Assembly (NCBI RefSeq): GCF_018499875.1
Contig: NZ_JAHBAY010000001.1
Coordinates: 62,001-126,000, forward strand
Length of the DNA stretch: 64,000 nt
Direction: 5' to 3'
Source: Kineosporia corallincola
Lineage (GTDB): Bacteria > Actinomycetota > Actinomycetes > Actinomycetales > Kineosporiaceae
Positions 19,401 to 28,526 of this stretch are shown in pieces (position 1 is the stretch's first letter; each line of letters begins with the position of its first letter). Both the position numbers and the translations under genes were made by a program. Under the pieces are notes generated by a model. The model searched no databases, was not told where the DNA came from, and worked only from the letters and a program-made list of their open reading frames with translations.

Positions 19401-20151
19401 GCCGGTCAGGGGCCCGGCGACCGGCAGCCTGCCGGTCAACGACCCGCTGTCGGCCCCGACCGGCTCGTTCCGGGCCGCGCCGAACCCGGCACTGCCGGCC
19501 GGCGAGAGCACCTCGGACTGGCAGGACCCGGAGCTGTCCAACGAGATCACGGCTCGCGCCACGGCCGCGGCGGCCTACCGCCCGACCGACTCGCAGCCGC
19601 TGATCGGCGACAGCCGGCCCGACTTCAACGACCCGACGCCGATCTTCGACCAGATCTCGGTCTGGTTCAGCTCGGAGCCCGCGCAAGCCGCCCCCTCGAT
19701 CTCGGTCGAGAACGGTGACCAGCGCATCATTGACCTGCGCGACCACGAACGGGAGCGTAGTAAGCAGTCCAGCCGCTGGGCGGCGCTCGGCGACCAGCGA
19801 TGGCTGGCCACGAACGCCCGGGCATCGGCTGCTCCGGAGACGGATGGTCGTTCCGACGCGGGTCTGCCGACTCGCCGGCCCGGTGCCAACCTGCTGCCTT
19901 CCACGGCAGGTGCGGTCACCGACACGCCGGCGGCGAGGCCCCGCCCGAGCAAGCCCAGCCAGCCGGCCGACGCGACAGTCGTCCGTGGCCGTCTGGGCAG
20001 CTACCAGCGTGGTCTGGCCAATGCCCGTAAAGCACGGGCGCAGGCAGACCCGGCACCGGCCTTCAATCCGGTCGGGGCAAGCCTTTTCACCACCAACAGC
20101 GACGGCGGTGCCGATAATGGCTCCTCCGCAGAGCAGGGAGGGGACCAGTGA
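16417..20151 (+). CDS. cvnA: Conservon sensor protein CvnA: NIT-domain histidine-kinase-like protein
   Basis: The membrane sensor of a conservon, 1244 residues. It has TM1 at about 67-88, an extracellular nitrate/nitrite-sensing-like (NIT) region at about 90-370, TM2 at about 373-395, a HAMP-like linker, a dimerisation helix ([14 protein letters not shown]), and a HATPase domain with N-box [13 protein letters not shown]1 DAGVGI and G2 [12 protein letters not shown]. About 550 Pro/Gln/Ala-rich residues follow and look disordered. That tail includes a 30-bp tandem duplication at 19381-19440 coding GPATGSLPV twice. The ATG at 16417 has GAGGTGGG upstream; the frame stays open further 5' without support. 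The stop overlaps cvnB (GTGA). The signal sensed is unknown. Confidence 0.9.
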   Translation: MPGTDRVNEDAERSLSGRPDYRMPLESGRREDRVPRHGSVEPGADVESVPDAPRRSSIAGWSIRRKLTLLVTIPLVVLLVGGGVLVASLAGTYQKAHTARLDAELMEPSLRLSRVLFNEFGMPGANTDADKLAKLREETDDEIAAIKPKLEDLSERGSSSDSSLPTTASTMLNQLDRIDDIRKLVDSLLDNKELTGTSGVNQVTTAAENLFNAARDLPEELATDLGVTSGNHETVTSSSLFTSVSQMGFAAAEEITVFSNAFTGQVVVDVNAVRNLESLVAQQELGLSSAQSVAFTEDQRNQLIALSNQTPSMSRWRSALEGQIGKTKTSNFGDSSAFAELASSRLADIEETATAAGRTTLKSAQDAETAALFRVALVAAAVIVTILVVSALLTTIARTVTAPLRRLRAGAVEVASVQLPAAVARIEQDGVGADIALPPVLPADFNPGPETLEVAHAVDDLGAEAVRLATAQVRLRRALDEAFVSMSRRSQSMVEKQLAIIDSLESQEQDPDQLRNLFRLDHLAARMRRYNDNLLVLAGSAVRTRATAPVKIAELFRAATSEMEQYERVRLQPVSGASIAGTVAGELVHLLAELLDNAAMYSPPSSAIVLSAAFTADGGLQIEVLDAGVGISPGELDRLNARLTQPEAIDTQVPSRMGLFVVARLARRGTFGVQLQARPDASGTIALVRVPASLVIGAPGSTGETPTGVNPQVRPLTPAAGQSQLPQGPVQGGGYSSFGEMSQPLPQRELPQTPSPAAAAAGVAAQAAAGVRSVADEVEAELPRRRRTPGSTGMPAEATAAIGEPGSTGLFTPNVPAAQAETAERGQGTGRSAVQQEQPAAFGFGQQHDEQPAAFGFAQQAQPAALEQEPAAFDFSQQEPHQGYSRPEPQAPRANQFVSPPPETTPGGIPNLPTRRPGEHKAQMPGSFGPQNGPSMFGQTDQDFAPSQRQGFESRQTPARPSGYEAGDSTPAAGISGLPGLVRRPAGNGPATGSLPVRGPATGSLPVNDPLSAPTGSFRAAPNPALPAGESTSDWQDPELSNEITARATAAAAYRPTDSQPLIGDSRPDFNDPTPIFDQISVWFSSEPAQAAPSISVENGDQRIIDLRDHERERSKQSSRWAALGDQRWLATNARASAAPETDGRSDAGLPTRRPGANLLPSTAGAVTDTPAARPRPSKPSQPADATVVRGRLGSYQRGLANARKARAQADPAPAFNPVGASLFTTNSDGGADNGSSAEQGGDQ

Positions 20152-20570
20152 GCACGGGTACCGGCACCGACGTCACCTGGCTGGTCGACGGGTTCGCACA
20201 GCGGGTACCAGGCGTGGCGCACGCGGCGGTGGTCTCGGCAGACGGTCTTCTGGTGGCGAGTTCCGCGGGACTCCCACGGGACCGCGCCGACCAGTTGTCC
20301 GCGGTCGCGTCCGGCCTCGGTAGTCTCACGAACGGCGCCGCGATGTGTTTCGCGGCCGGCGCCGTTGTGCAGACAGTTGTCGAGATGCAGGGCGGGTTCC
20401 TGCTTCTCATGGCCATCTCGGACGGTTCCTGGCTGGCGGTTCTCGCTGCGCCGACCTCCGACATCGGCCTGGTCGGATACGAGATGACACTGCTGGTCGA
20501 CCGAGTCGGTCAGCACCTGTCGCCGGAGATCCGGCACAACGGCCACGGCGGCTCGCTGCCATCGATGTGA
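20148..20570 (+). CDS. cvnB: Conservon protein CvnB: roadblock/LC7 domain protein
   Basis: A 140-residue roadblock/LC7 protein ([27 protein letters not shown] at the N-terminus is typical), the family of small scaffolds that regulate GTPases such as MglB. In conservons CvnB is thought to act on the CvnD GTPase at the membrane with CvnA. The GTG start overlaps the cvnA stop, and cvnC follows after 13 nt. Confidence 0.93.
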   Translation: MSTGTGTDVTWLVDGFAQRVPGVAHAAVVSADGLLVASSAGLPRDRADQLSAVASGLGSLTNGAAMCFAAGAVVQTVVEMQGGFLLLMAISDGSWLAVLAAPTSDIGLVGYEMTLLVDRVGQHLSPEIRHNGHGGSLPSM

Positions 20571-20583
20571 TCAGATTGCCACG

Positions 20584-20964
20584 ATGACCGACTATTCAGC
20601 TCACGAGGGCGGGGATCCGCCACCGTCGATGGTGCGTCCCTACGCCCGAACCGGTGGCCGGACCCGTCCGGTGCACGACCTCGACCTCGAGGCCCTGGTG
20701 GTGACCACGGTCACCGGTCAGGACCCGGGAATGAACGACTTGCTCTCGCCGGAACACAGCACGGTGATCGAGTTGTGTGAGGGAACGATCTCCGTCGCCG
20801 AGATCGCCGCCCGGCTGCACACCCCGCTCGGCGTGGCCCGCGTAATCATCGCGGACATGGTCGAACTGGGGCTGGTCGAGGTGCTGAGCACGGCGAATGC
20901 TTCTGGTGACGAACGTGATCCAGCTTTCTTGAGGAGGGTGCTCAGTGGCCTTCAGCGGCTCTGA
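20584..20964 (+). CDS. cvnC: Conservon protein CvnC: DUF742 family
   Basis: A 126-residue DUF742 protein. The N-terminal SMVRPYARTGGRT and the winged-helix-like C-terminal half (IELCEGTISVAEIAARLHTPLGVARVIIADMVELGLVEV, read as short motifs) fit the family. The ATG at 20584 starts after a 13-nt gap. The 3' end overlaps cvnD by 20 nt. Biochemical function is unknown; DUF742 proteins are found almost always in this operon order. Confidence 0.92.
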   Translation: MTDYSAHEGGDPPPSMVRPYARTGGRTRPVHDLDLEALVVTTVTGQDPGMNDLLSPEHSTVIELCEGTISVAEIAARLHTPLGVARVIIADMVELGLVEVLSTANASGDERDPAFLRRVLSGLQRL

Positions 20965-21520
20965 GACCAGGGCTACCCGGTCGACGAAAATCGTCATCTC
21001 GGGTGGGTTCGGTGCGGGCAAGACCACGTTCGTGGGTGCGGTTTCCGAGATCATGCCGTTGCGGACCGAGGCTGTCATGACCTCGGCCAGCGTCGGCGTC
21101 GATGATCTGACGGCCACACCGAACAAGACCACCACCACGGTGGCCATGGACTTCGGTCGTATCAGCATCGACCAGGAACTGGTTCTGTACCTGTTCGGTT
21201 CGCCGGGCCAGAACCGTTTCTGGTTCATGTGGGACGACCTGGTCCGCGGCGCCATCGGCGCGGTGGTTCTGGTCGACACCCGGCGACTCGAGGACTGTTT
21301 CGGGCCGATCGACTTCTTCGAGGCGCGCAACCTGCCCTTCGTGGTCGCGATCAACGCCTTCGACGGTCTGCTCCGGCACCGCCCGGAAGACGTGCGCGAA
21401 GCGCTTCAGCTCAGCCACGACGTGCCGGTGCTGGTGTGTGACGCCCGGGAGCGGGAGTCTGCCAAGCAGACCCTGATCTCCGTGGTCGAGCACGCACTGG
21501 CCACCTGGAGCCGGGCCTAA
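20945..21520 (+). CDS. cvnD: Conservon protein CvnD: small GTPase
   Basis: A 191-residue MglA-like GTPase, the output switch of conservons. It has the P-loop GGFGAGKTTF (residues about 18-27), the switch/Walker B region YLFGSPGQNRFW and the specificity segment VAINAFDG. The GTG start at 20945 has GAGGAGGG upstream inside cvnC. The gene ends the operon and converges on the methyltransferase gene with a 25-nt gap. Confidence 0.93.
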   Translation: MAFSGSETRATRSTKIVISGGFGAGKTTFVGAVSEIMPLRTEAVMTSASVGVDDLTATPNKTTTTVAMDFGRISIDQELVLYLFGSPGQNRFWFMWDDLVRGAIGAVVLVDTRRLEDCFGPIDFFEARNLPFVVAINAFDGLLRHRPEDVREALQLSHDVPVLVCDARERESAKQTLISVVEHALATWSRA

Positions 21521-21545
21521 ACAGGCCCGGCCCCAGGGCCGTTCG

Positions 21546-23087
21546 TCAGGGGGCGGGCTCCAGCAGCCCGTCCCGCACGAGGTTGCGCACGTCGCCGAGC
21601 AGTTCGGCACGCAGCGCCTGACCGTCGACCTCCAGCAGTGATGCGAGGGCGGCGATCAGGCGTCCCACCGGGATGTCTCCGGAGCAGGCCCCGACGAACC
21701 CCGCGAGAGCGGTGTTCGCCTGGACCACCCGGCCGGCACCTCCGCCCTGCCTGAGCAGGATGACGCTCGGGTCCTCGGCCCCGGGCAGGTGGTGCCGTTC
21801 CTCGGTGACGTCGGCGGCCACCTTCAGCATGCCCGCGAGCAGTGCGTCGTCGTCGTGCGTGGCCAGCCAGTCCTGGCGTTCCAGCGTCGCCACGACCTCG
21901 TCGCCCCAGGGCAGGCCGGGTCCGGTGCGGCGCTCCTCCACCACGCGGATCCTCGGTTCCCCGGTCGGTGGACGGCGCAGGGTGATCAGGCCGAAGCCGA
22001 CGCCGTCCACTCCCCGTGACGCGAAGTCGGCGAGCCATGCGGCGTACAGGTCGTCGGCGTCCTTGCCCAGGTGCTGACCGGAGTCCCGGATCCAGGTCTC
22101 GGCGTACTCGGCCGGGTCCTGCCACTCCCGCTGCACCACCCAGCCGTCCAGGCCGGACGCCTCCAGCCACGAGGTGACGCGGTCGGTCCAGCCCTCGTTC
22201 CGTCGGCCCTCCCAGTTGCCCAGGAACTGTGCGATCCCGCCCGGTGCCAGCACCGAGCCGACCGACTCGACCAGCTGACGCACCAGGTCGTCGCCGATCA
22301 TGCCGCCGTCGCGGTACTCGAAGGCGGCCGCCGGGGTGGAACGCGGGGTGATCACGAACGGCGGGTTGCTGACGACCTGGTCGAACAACTCACCCGCCAC
22401 CGGCTCGAGAAGGCTGCCGAGGCGTCCCTCGATCGATGTCTCCCCGACGGTCGGGGCGTTGAGGGCCCAGTTCAGCCGGGCCAGCTTCATCGCCCGGGCG
22501 GAGATGTCGGTGGCCACCACGTGCCGCGAGTGCCGGGCGGCGTGCAGGGCCTGAATCCCGCAGCCCGTGCCGAGATCCAGCACCCGGCCGGTCGGCCGGC
22601 GCACGGTGCAACGGGCCAGCGTGAGCGAGGCGCCGCCGACGCCGAGCACGTGGTCGTCGGTCAGCGGGCGGCCGGTGGCCACCTCGGAGAGGTCGGAGGC
22701 CAGCCACCAGTCGGCCGGCCCGAGCGCGTCCACCGTGGCGTAGGGCCGCAGGTCGACCAGACCACGCACGTCGTCGCCCGGTTCGGACCCGGCCGTGACG
22801 ATCAGCCCGAGTTCGGCCAGGCCGTCGAGTCCGGTGCGCGGCACGGCGGAGGCCAGGCGGGCCGCCGGGACGGCCAGGCCGAGCACGAAGACGGCGATGA
22901 GCGCGGCGAGCGGTTCGTCGTCCTCAGTTCGAAGCCGTTCGGTGACGGCGAGGCGGGCCGGCAACGACTGCTCCCGGCCGAGCGCCGCCTGCGCCACCGG
23001 GCCGAGCAACTCGTTCACCGAGTCCACGGTGAAGCCGGCCAGATCGCTGCGTAGCTTCTCGATCAGTTCGGCGGGGTCAGTACTCAT
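21546..23087 (-). CDS. SAM-dependent methyltransferase with NPPF motif (N-methyltransferase type)
   Basis: A 513-residue class I methyltransferase. Residues about 1-150 are an N-terminal helical domain (DUF7059-like). Motif I VLDLGTGCGIQALHAA and VVATDIS bind AdoMet, and VVSNPPFVITPR carries the NPPF active-site tetrad of amide/amino N-methyltransferases such as PrmC and RlmG. About 200 C-terminal residues have no family features I recognise. The ATG at 23087 is preferred to an upstream in-frame start because conserved sequence begins there. The target (protein, rRNA or DNA) is unknown. Confidence 0.82.
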   Translation of the reverse strand: MSTDPAELIEKLRSDLAGFTVDSVNELLGPVAQAALGREQSLPARLAVTERLRTEDDEPLAALIAVFVLGLAVPAARLASAVPRTGLDGLAELGLIVTAGSEPGDDVRGLVDLRPYATVDALGPADWWLASDLSEVATGRPLTDDHVLGVGGASLTLARCTVRRPTGRVLDLGTGCGIQALHAARHSRHVVATDISARAMKLARLNWALNAPTVGETSIEGRLGSLLEPVAGELFDQVVSNPPFVITPRSTPAAAFEYRDGGMIGDDLVRQLVESVGSVLAPGGIAQFLGNWEGRRNEGWTDRVTSWLEASGLDGWVVQREWQDPAEYAETWIRDSGQHLGKDADDLYAAWLADFASRGVDGVGFGLITLRRPPTGEPRIRVVEERRTGPGLPWGDEVVATLERQDWLATHDDDALLAGMLKVAADVTEERHHLPGAEDPSVILLRQGGGAGRVVQANTALAGFVGACSGDIPVGRLIAALASLLEVDGQALRAELLGDVRNLVRDGLLEPAP

Positions 23088-23141
23088 GCCTGTGTTTCTA
23101 CCGTGCCGGACTGCCTCGGTACGGCACCGGACTCCGGACAT

Positions 23142-23181
23142 GACACCGGCCGCGCGGGCGGATACCCACGCGGCCGGTGTC
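23142..23181 (-). terminator. Hairpin terminator after hppA
   Basis: A perfect 13-bp stem (GACACCGGCCGCG with CGCGGCCGGTGTC) and 14-nt loop, 21 nt beyond the hppA stop codon. It has no strong T-run, which is common in high-G+C actinobacteria. Confidence 0.7.
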
Positions 23182-23202
23182 CGTGCGGAACTACGGGCGG
23201 AA

Positions 23203-25617
23203 CTACGGGGTGGTGCGGGACGACGCCGAGGGGGCCGTCTCCCCGACGTCCACGGTCTTGGCCACCGGCTGCCCCGTGACGGCGGTGGCCGGATGGCCGG
23301 CCGTGACCGGGGCCTGCGGTCCGGTGCCGGCGCCGTCGCCGTAGTCGACGGTGCGCCGGCGGGTCACCACCAGAGCAGCCACGATGATCACGACGGCGAT
23401 CCCGGCGATCGTGTAACGCAGTGCGGCGGAGGCGTCTTCGCCGACGCTGAGCTGCACCACGGCGGGCGCGATCAGCACGGCGACCAGGTTCATCACCTTG
23501 ATCAGCGGGTTGATCGACGGACCGGCGGTGTCTTTGAACGGGTCACCGACCGTGTCACCGATGACCGCGGCGGCGTGGGCCGGCGAGCCCTTGCCACCGT
23601 GATGGCCGTCTTCGACGATCTTCTTGGCGTTGTCCCAGGCACCACCGGAGTTGGCCAGGAACACCGCCATCAGCGCACCGGCACCGATCGCCCCGGCCAG
23701 GTATCCGGCGAGCGGGCCGATGCCCAGGCCGAAGCCGACAGCGACCGGGGCCAGGGCGGCGAGCAGACCGGGCGTGGCCAGCTCACGCAGCGAGTCCCGG
23801 GTGCAGATGTCGACCACGCGGCCGTACTCCGGCTTCACGGAATGGTCCATGATTCCGGGGTTCTCACGGAACTGGCGCCGCACCTCGACCACGATGGCCC
23901 CGGCCGCCCGGGTGACCGCGTTGATCGCCAGACCGGAGAACAGGAACACCACAGCGGCGCCCAGCATCAGGCCGACCAGGGTGTTGGGCTGCACGATCTC
24001 CAGGCTGAAGCTGCGGCCCAGCTCGTTCAGGGCCGCGCCGCTGTCGACGAGTGCCCCCTGCCAGGCGTCGGTGTAGGAACCGAACAGGGCCGTGGCCGCG
24101 AGCACCGCGGTGGCGATCGCGATGCCCTTGGTGATGGCCTTGGTGGTGTTGCCGACGGCGTCGAGCTCGGTGAGGATCTGCGCGCCCTCGCCGTCCACGT
24201 CGCCGGACATCTCCGCGATGCCCTGGGCGTTGTCGCTGACCGGGCCGAAGGTGTCCATCGCGACGATCACGCCGACCGTGGTCAGCAGACCGCAGCCGGC
24301 CAGGGCGATGAGGAACAGCGACAGCCAGATCGAGACACCGCCCAGCGTGAAGGCGCCGAACACGGCCGCGGCGATGATGCCGGTGGTGAAGACCGCCGAC
24401 TCCAGGCCGAGGCCGATGCCCGAGAGCACCACGGTGGCGGCGCCGGTCGTGGTGGTGTCGGCGACGTCCATGGTCGGGCGCTTGTCGGTGCCGGTGTAGT
24501 AGCCGGTGAGCCAGAGGATCACGCCGGCCAGGACGATGCCGATCATCACGGCGGCGAAGGCGATCAGGCGCGGGTCGCCGTCCAGCCCGGCCACCACCTC
24601 GTCGCCGCCGGTGAAGTCGGCGAACGAGGACGGCAGGTAGGTGAACGAGGCGATCCCGCAGAGCACGGCGGAGACCACGGCGGAGATGCCGAAGCCCCGG
24701 TTGATGGCGGCCAGGCCGCTCTCGCCCGGGCGGGTGCGGGTGATGACGACGCCGAGCACCGCCGTGATCGCGCCCAGCGCGGGCACGATCAGCGGGAACA
24801 CCAGACCTTCGAGCCCGAAGGCGGCCTTGCCCAGGATCAGCGCGGCCACCAGGGTGACGGCGTACGACTCGAACAGGTCGGCGGCCATGCCGGCGCAGTC
24901 ACCGACGTTGTCGCCGACGTTGTCCGCGATCGTGGCGGCGTTGCGTGGGTCGTCCTCCGGGATGTTCTGCTCGACCTTGCCGACCAGGTCGGCGCCGACG
25001 TCGGCGGCCTTGGTGAAGATGCCGCCGCCGACCCGCATGAACATCGCGAGCAGGGCTGCGCCGAAACCGAATCCCTCCAGCACGGAGGGCGCGTCGCCTT
25101 CGTAGAGCAGGACGACGGCCGAGGCGCCGAGCAGCCCCAGGCCGACCGTGCACATGCCGACGAAGCCACCGGTGCGGAAGGCCAGGCGCATGCCCTCGTC
25201 CCGGTCACCCTTGCGGGCGGCCTCGGCGACCCGGACGTTGGCCCGGACCGCCAGGGACATGCCCAGGTAGCCGATGGCGGCGGAGAACAGGGCCCCGACG
25301 ACGAAGAAGATGCCCCGGCCGATCCGTACCCCGGTGTCGCCGGGCAGGAGGAAGAGGACGATCAGCACGAGGACGACGAAGGCGGCCAGCGTGCGGAACT
25401 GGCGGCGCAGGTAGGCGGCCGCACCCTCCTGCACGGCGGTGCCGATCTCGACCATGCTGCGGGTGCCGTCGGGGGCCGCGAGGACGAGCCGGCGGAAGGC
25501 CGCCGCCACTCCGAGGGCCACGACCGCGATGACGAAGACCGCGACGACCAGCGTCAGATTCCGACCTTCGAGATTCACATCTGCCGTGGTGGTGGCAGCC
25601 TGAAAGCCTTGATGCAT
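23203..25617 (-). CDS. hppA: Membrane-bound H+-translocating pyrophosphatase, K+-independent type
   Basis: An integral membrane enzyme, 804 residues and about 16 membrane segments, that couples PPi hydrolysis to proton export. It contains DVGADLVGK, DDPRNAATIADNVGDNVGDCAGM and GPVSDNAQGIAEM, the PPi-binding Asp clusters. The sequence GNTTKAITKG has Lys at the position that separates K+-independent enzymes (Lys) from K+-dependent ones (Ala). The ATG at 25615-25617 has GAGGAGG 4 nt upstream. In Streptomyces hppA also follows bldG and its anti-sigma partner. Confidence 0.96.
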   Translation of the reverse strand: MHQGFQAATTTADVNLEGRNLTLVVAVFVIAVVALGVAAAFRRLVLAAPDGTRSMVEIGTAVQEGAAAYLRRQFRTLAAFVVLVLIVLFLLPGDTGVRIGRGIFFVVGALFSAAIGYLGMSLAVRANVRVAEAARKGDRDEGMRLAFRTGGFVGMCTVGLGLLGASAVVLLYEGDAPSVLEGFGFGAALLAMFMRVGGGIFTKAADVGADLVGKVEQNIPEDDPRNAATIADNVGDNVGDCAGMAADLFESYAVTLVAALILGKAAFGLEGLVFPLIVPALGAITAVLGVVITRTRPGESGLAAINRGFGISAVVSAVLCGIASFTYLPSSFADFTGGDEVVAGLDGDPRLIAFAAVMIGIVLAGVILWLTGYYTGTDKRPTMDVADTTTTGAATVVLSGIGLGLESAVFTTGIIAAAVFGAFTLGGVSIWLSLFLIALAGCGLLTTVGVIVAMDTFGPVSDNAQGIAEMSGDVDGEGAQILTELDAVGNTTKAITKGIAIATAVLAATALFGSYTDAWQGALVDSGAALNELGRSFSLEIVQPNTLVGLMLGAAVVFLFSGLAINAVTRAAGAIVVEVRRQFRENPGIMDHSVKPEYGRVVDICTRDSLRELATPGLLAALAPVAVGFGLGIGPLAGYLAGAIGAGALMAVFLANSGGAWDNAKKIVEDGHHGGKGSPAHAAAVIGDTVGDPFKDTAGPSINPLIKVMNLVAVLIAPAVVQLSVGEDASAALRYTIAGIAVVIIVAALVVTRRRTVDYGDGAGTGPQAPVTAGHPATAVTGQPVAKTVDVGETAPSASSRTTP

Positions 25618-25874
25618 CCGTCCTCCTCGACGTGCGCGTGAAACCCCCTCACCCGTCGCGGGTGGGCGGTTTCCAGTGCAGGCGACAGGGCGAAACGGGG
25701 CCTAGGCATGCGTGGGAAACCGGAACTCCGGTGGAAGTTCCCACTCCGGGGAGTGTATTGACTGTGATGCGCACCACCAAACACCCGAGGCGTGGGTCAT
25801 TTCACTTTGGGGTGATTGGTCCGCATTTGCTATCGCTGAAATGCCTAGGCCAGACCGGTAAGAATGGACGAGGT

Positions 25875-26255
25875 TCAGTGCGCCGCACCCGGCGGTAGCC
25901 ACTCCAGTCGCACCTGTGCGCCGGAAATGCCGTGATGGGTGCGCACCTCGACCCGATCGGCCAGGCCCTCGATCAGGGACAGCGCGACGGGCTCCGGCCC
26001 GGGATCGGTCTTGGCCGCGTCGGTCACCTCGATCACCAGCCCGGGGCCGGTGTCGTCGACATGCAGGACGACCGGGTCGTCGCAGTGGGCGGCGGCGCAG
26101 CGCCGCACCGCCCGGGCACAGGCCTCGCCCACGGCCAGGCGGAGTTCTTCGAGGTGCTCCGTCAGCCCGGCGCGACGGGCCACCGCCACGGCGACCAGGC
26201 GTGCGGTACGGACGTATTCGGCGGCCGGTGGAAACCGCAGCTCGACACCGGCCAC
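25875..26255 (-). CDS. BldG-linked anti-sigma-factor-like protein (degenerate HATPase/RsbW fold)
   Basis: A 126-residue protein of the RsbW/SpoIIAB fold. The N-box region reads LAVGEACARAV, where the Mg2+-ligand Asn of true kinases is Arg. The G1 region (VTDAAKTDPG) also lacks the DxGxG pattern, so ATP binding is doubtful. It lies 23 nt downstream of the bldG-type gene and upstream of hppA, the same order as SCO3549-SCO3548-SCO3547 in Streptomyces coelicolor. It probably binds the BldG protein or a sigma factor. The about 260 nt between this gene and hppA hold no gene. Confidence 0.8.
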   Translation of the reverse strand: MAGVELRFPPAAEYVRTARLVAVAVARRAGLTEHLEELRLAVGEACARAVRRCAAAHCDDPVVLHVDDTGPGLVIEVTDAAKTDPGPEPVALSLIEGLADRVEVRTHHGISGAQVRLEWLPPGAAH

Positions 26256-26278
26256 GGGCGTTTCCGGCCCGGTCCCGG

Positions 26279-26731
26279 TTATGGCGTGCCTCTGCCGGGC
26301 TCCCCGTCCGCCGGGCTGCCGAGCGACGCCTCCAGCTCACCGTCGAGCGAGATGGTCGTGGGGACGGTGCCACCGCTGCCGCCGGAGCTGCCGGAGCTGC
26401 CGGCCAGGGCGCCGTCGAGCGAGGCATGGATCGGGAAGACCTTGGTCAGCCCGGTGATGCGGAAGACCTTGAGGATCTTCTCCTGGTCGCACACCAGCTG
26501 GAGCGAACCCTCGTGCGAGCGGGCCCGCTTGAGGCCGCCGACCAGCACGCCCAGGCCGGTCGAGTCGAGGAAGTCCACCCCGCCCATGTCGACCACCAGG
26601 TGGAACTCGCCGTCCTCGACCAGTTCGTTGAGGCGTTCCCTCAGGGTGGGAGCCGTGTACACGTCAATCTCACCGGCCACGCTGATGACCGTCTGGACAC
26701 CTTCGCGCCGTGTCGCCACTGTGAGCTCCAC
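26279..26731 (-). CDS. bldG: Anti-sigma factor antagonist (STAS domain), BldG orthologue
   Basis: A 150-residue STAS protein. Residues 1-110 closely match Streptomyces BldG, including GEIDVYTAP and [18 protein letters not shown] with Ser57 at the known phosphorylation site, and [11 protein letters not shown] near the end. BldG controls development and antibiotic production by partner switching. Here about 40 extra residues (Gly/Ser-rich, then [16 protein letters not shown]) follow the STAS domain; Streptomyces BldG has 113 residues in total. The GTG start at 26729-26731 has GGGGAGG upstream. The kinase is not encoded in this window with certainty. Confidence 0.93.
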   Translation of the reverse strand: MELTVATRREGVQTVISVAGEIDVYTAPTLRERLNELVEDGEFHLVVDMGGVDFLDSTGLGVLVGGLKRARSHEGSLQLVCDQEKILKVFRITGLTKVFPIHASLDGALAGSSGSSGGSGGTVPTTISLDGELEASLGSPADGEPGRGTP

Positions 26732-26896
26732 ATCGCCTCCCCGGGAAGTCGTGTGCCCGTCTCACGGATCTGCATCTCTTCTCAGCCCTCACAAGGGGCG
26801 TGCCTTCCGCATTCAATCATCTGACGGTCACTCCAATGGCCCACACCGTCGACTACGTGTCACCAATTTGGACGACACCCCGTAATTCGCCCTCGT

Positions 26897-27259
26897 TCAC
26901 CCGGTGCCGGGCGGTTCCCGGCCCGTCGGGGTGCGGGCAGGTCCCGGTGCCGCGCGGGCCGATGCACTCGCGGTTCGGTGCAGTCCGGGGGCCTCGACCG
27001 TGACAGTCACCCTCACCGAGCCGTCGGCCGCCGGGTCGCATTCGGCCAGCCGCGCCCCGTTGGCCGCCGCGACCCGCCCGGCCGCGGCGCACCCCTCGCC
27101 GGAGTCGACGGCCGCGAGCGCGGCCAGGTCGGCGGCCGCACCGGCCCGGTGCCGCGCGACGACAGCGCCGCCCAGGCCGAGCAGGGCCGCCATCAGCACC
27201 GCCGCGACCCCGACCAGGCCGATCATCAGCACGGTGCCGGAGCCGCGATCGCGGTTCAC
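26897..27259 (-). CDS. TadE-like membrane protein (Rv3654c type)
   Basis: A 120-residue small protein with one N-terminal membrane segment (VLMIGLVGVAAVLMAALLGLGG) preceded by RGSGT, followed by a helical R-x-A-x-x-A-A-D-L-A-A-L-A pattern. This is typical of the last gene of actinobacterial tad loci, known from M. tuberculosis Rv3654c. It is probably a pseudopilin or pilus-assembly component. The start overlaps the upstream TadE stop by four bases. Two cysteines in the exported part may form a disulfide. Confidence 0.82.
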   Translation of the reverse strand: MNRDRGSGTVLMIGLVGVAAVLMAALLGLGGAVVARHRAGAAADLAALAAVDSGEGCAAAGRVAAANGARLAECDPAADGSVRVTVTVEAPGLHRTASASARAAPGPARTPTGREPPGTG

Positions 27260-27645
27260 CCGCCCACCTGCGGTTCCACCTGGGCGGTGTGGCGGGCCCG
27301 CACCCCGATCTGCGGGTGCCAGGGGAGCGGCAGCGGCACCTGGGCGGACACCGTCACGGTGACCAGCTCGCCGGTCCCCGCCACCGAGACGGCTGCCCCG
27401 GCCGGCCCCGCGGCGGCCGCCACCGGCCGGGGATCGTCGTGCCGGGCCGCCGCCCGGGCGCCGGCCCGGGCCGCGTCCACACAGTGGAGCTGGGCCATCC
27501 CGGCCGTCGCGGCGGCCAGCACGGCGACCAAAAACAGCACGAGAACCGGCATCAGCAGTGCGAACTCGGCCGTCACCGAGCCGTGGTCGGGGGCCCGGGG
27601 TGGGGCCACCCCGGTGGGGTGGCCCCGATCGCTCCGGTGGGTCAT
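27256..27645 (-). CDS. TadE-family pilus minor pilin (Rv3655c type)
   Basis: A 129-residue protein. DHGSVTAEFALLMPVLVLFLVAVL at residues 20-43 is the TadE signature, with Glu27 five residues after the Gly of a prepilin-like cleavage site. About 85 exported residues follow. The ATG at 27643-27645 overlaps the stop of the Flp-like pilin gene (ATGA). It is a minor pilin or pseudopilin of the tad system. Confidence 0.87.
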   Translation of the reverse strand: MTHRSDRGHPTGVAPPRAPDHGSVTAEFALLMPVLVLFLVAVLAAATAGMAQLHCVDAARAGARAAARHDDPRPVAAAAGPAGAAVSVAGTGELVTVTVSAQVPLPLPWHPQIGVRARHTAQVEPQVGG

Positions 27646-27866
27646 CCGAGGTTCAGGGCCTTCTGGATGATCGTGAGCAGCAGCCCCTTCACCGCGCTGC
27701 CCCGGACGATCGCCATCAGCACCCCGGCGAAGGTGCAGGCGGCCAGCATCGTCATGGCGTATTCCGCCGTGCTGGCGCCGATCTCGCCCATCCCCCGGGG
27801 TGCGCTGGTCACCCGTCGCAGCGAGACCGCCGCCGACCTCGTCCACCTCATGATGCGAATCCGCAT
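27642..27866 (-). CDS. Flp-type pilin, DUF4244 (Rv3656c type)
   Basis: A 74-residue prepilin, probably the main subunit. The basic leader is followed by GEIGASTAEYAMTMLAACTFAGVLMAI; G-ASTAEY matches the Flp cleavage pattern with Glu and Tyr at +5 and +6. The ATG at 27864-27866 has GAGAGGA 6 nt upstream and begins at the family's usual length; the frame is open further 5' without support. No prepilin peptidase gene is present nearby. Confidence 0.85.
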   Translation of the reverse strand: MRIRIMRWTRSAAVSLRRVTSAPRGMGEIGASTAEYAMTMLAACTFAGVLMAIVRGSAVKGLLLTIIQKALNLG

Positions 27867-28022
27867 GAACTGTCCTCTCCCCGGTGGCCGGTGACCCCGG
27901 CCTGGCCGGCCGCCCCGATCGCGGCCTGACCTCAGACTGCTCTCCGAAGGCCCTCGTCGATGATCCAAAGTGCCTGCCTGTGGATGACATCCGGGTCGTG
28001 GCGACTGTGGAGAACTCGAAAG

Positions 28023-28526
28023 TCATCCGGCCACCAGCCTGATCACCAGGGGCACGATGCCGAGCAGGACGAAAGCCGGCAGCAGGCAGACGGCTCCGGG
28101 GATCACCAGCAGCACCTCCAGACGATGGATCGCCGCCGCCCGGGCCGCCGCCTGACGCCGTCGTTCCTCCGCGGCGGCCCGGCGGACGAGGGCGGACGGC
28201 GGCAGGCCGGACCGTGCCGCCAGGGTGAGGGCCTCGGCCAGGGCGGCGGTGGCGTCGTCGTGCTTGAGGTCGCCCGAGGCCGGGTCGGTGACCAGATCGG
28301 CCAGGGCGAGCAGCTTTTCGCCACGGGGATCACCGAGGCCGGTGAGCCCGGCCCCGGTGCCCCGCAGGGCAGCCTGTGGCGGGGCGCCGCTCTCGACCAG
28401 TGCGGCGATCAGGTCGAGCACGAGCGGGCCGGGCATCGTGGCGGAGGCCGGACCGGGGGAGGTGCGGGCCGAGCGGCGGTACGGTTGCGACGCCGAGCCC
28501 AGCCGTGCCGCCGGGTCGCCCCTCAC
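28023..28526 (-). CDS. Type II secretion F-domain protein, TadC-like
   Basis: A 167-residue inner-membrane platform protein of the tad pilus. The F-domain helices LDLIAALVESGAPPQAALRGTG and EALTLAARSGLPPSALVRRAAAEERRR are clear, and a C-terminal pair of hydrophobic stretches (VLLVIPGAVCLLPAFVLLGIVPLVIRLV) forms a membrane hairpin. The GTG start overlaps the TadB stop (GTGA). A gap of 156 nt with no gene separates it from the pilin gene. Confidence 0.84.
   Translation of the reverse strand: MRGDPAARLGSASQPYRRSARTSPGPASATMPGPLVLDLIAALVESGAPPQAALRGTGAGLTGLGDPRGEKLLALADLVTDPASGDLKHDDATAALAEALTLAARSGLPPSALVRRAAAEERRRQAAARAAAIHRLEVLLVIPGAVCLLPAFVLLGIVPLVIRLVAG

Noticed and set aside
22795-25641. 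Long open frame on the plus strand opposite hppA
   Set aside because: Antisense shadow with Gly/Asp/Arg/His-rich composition; hppA on the other strand has every expected motif.
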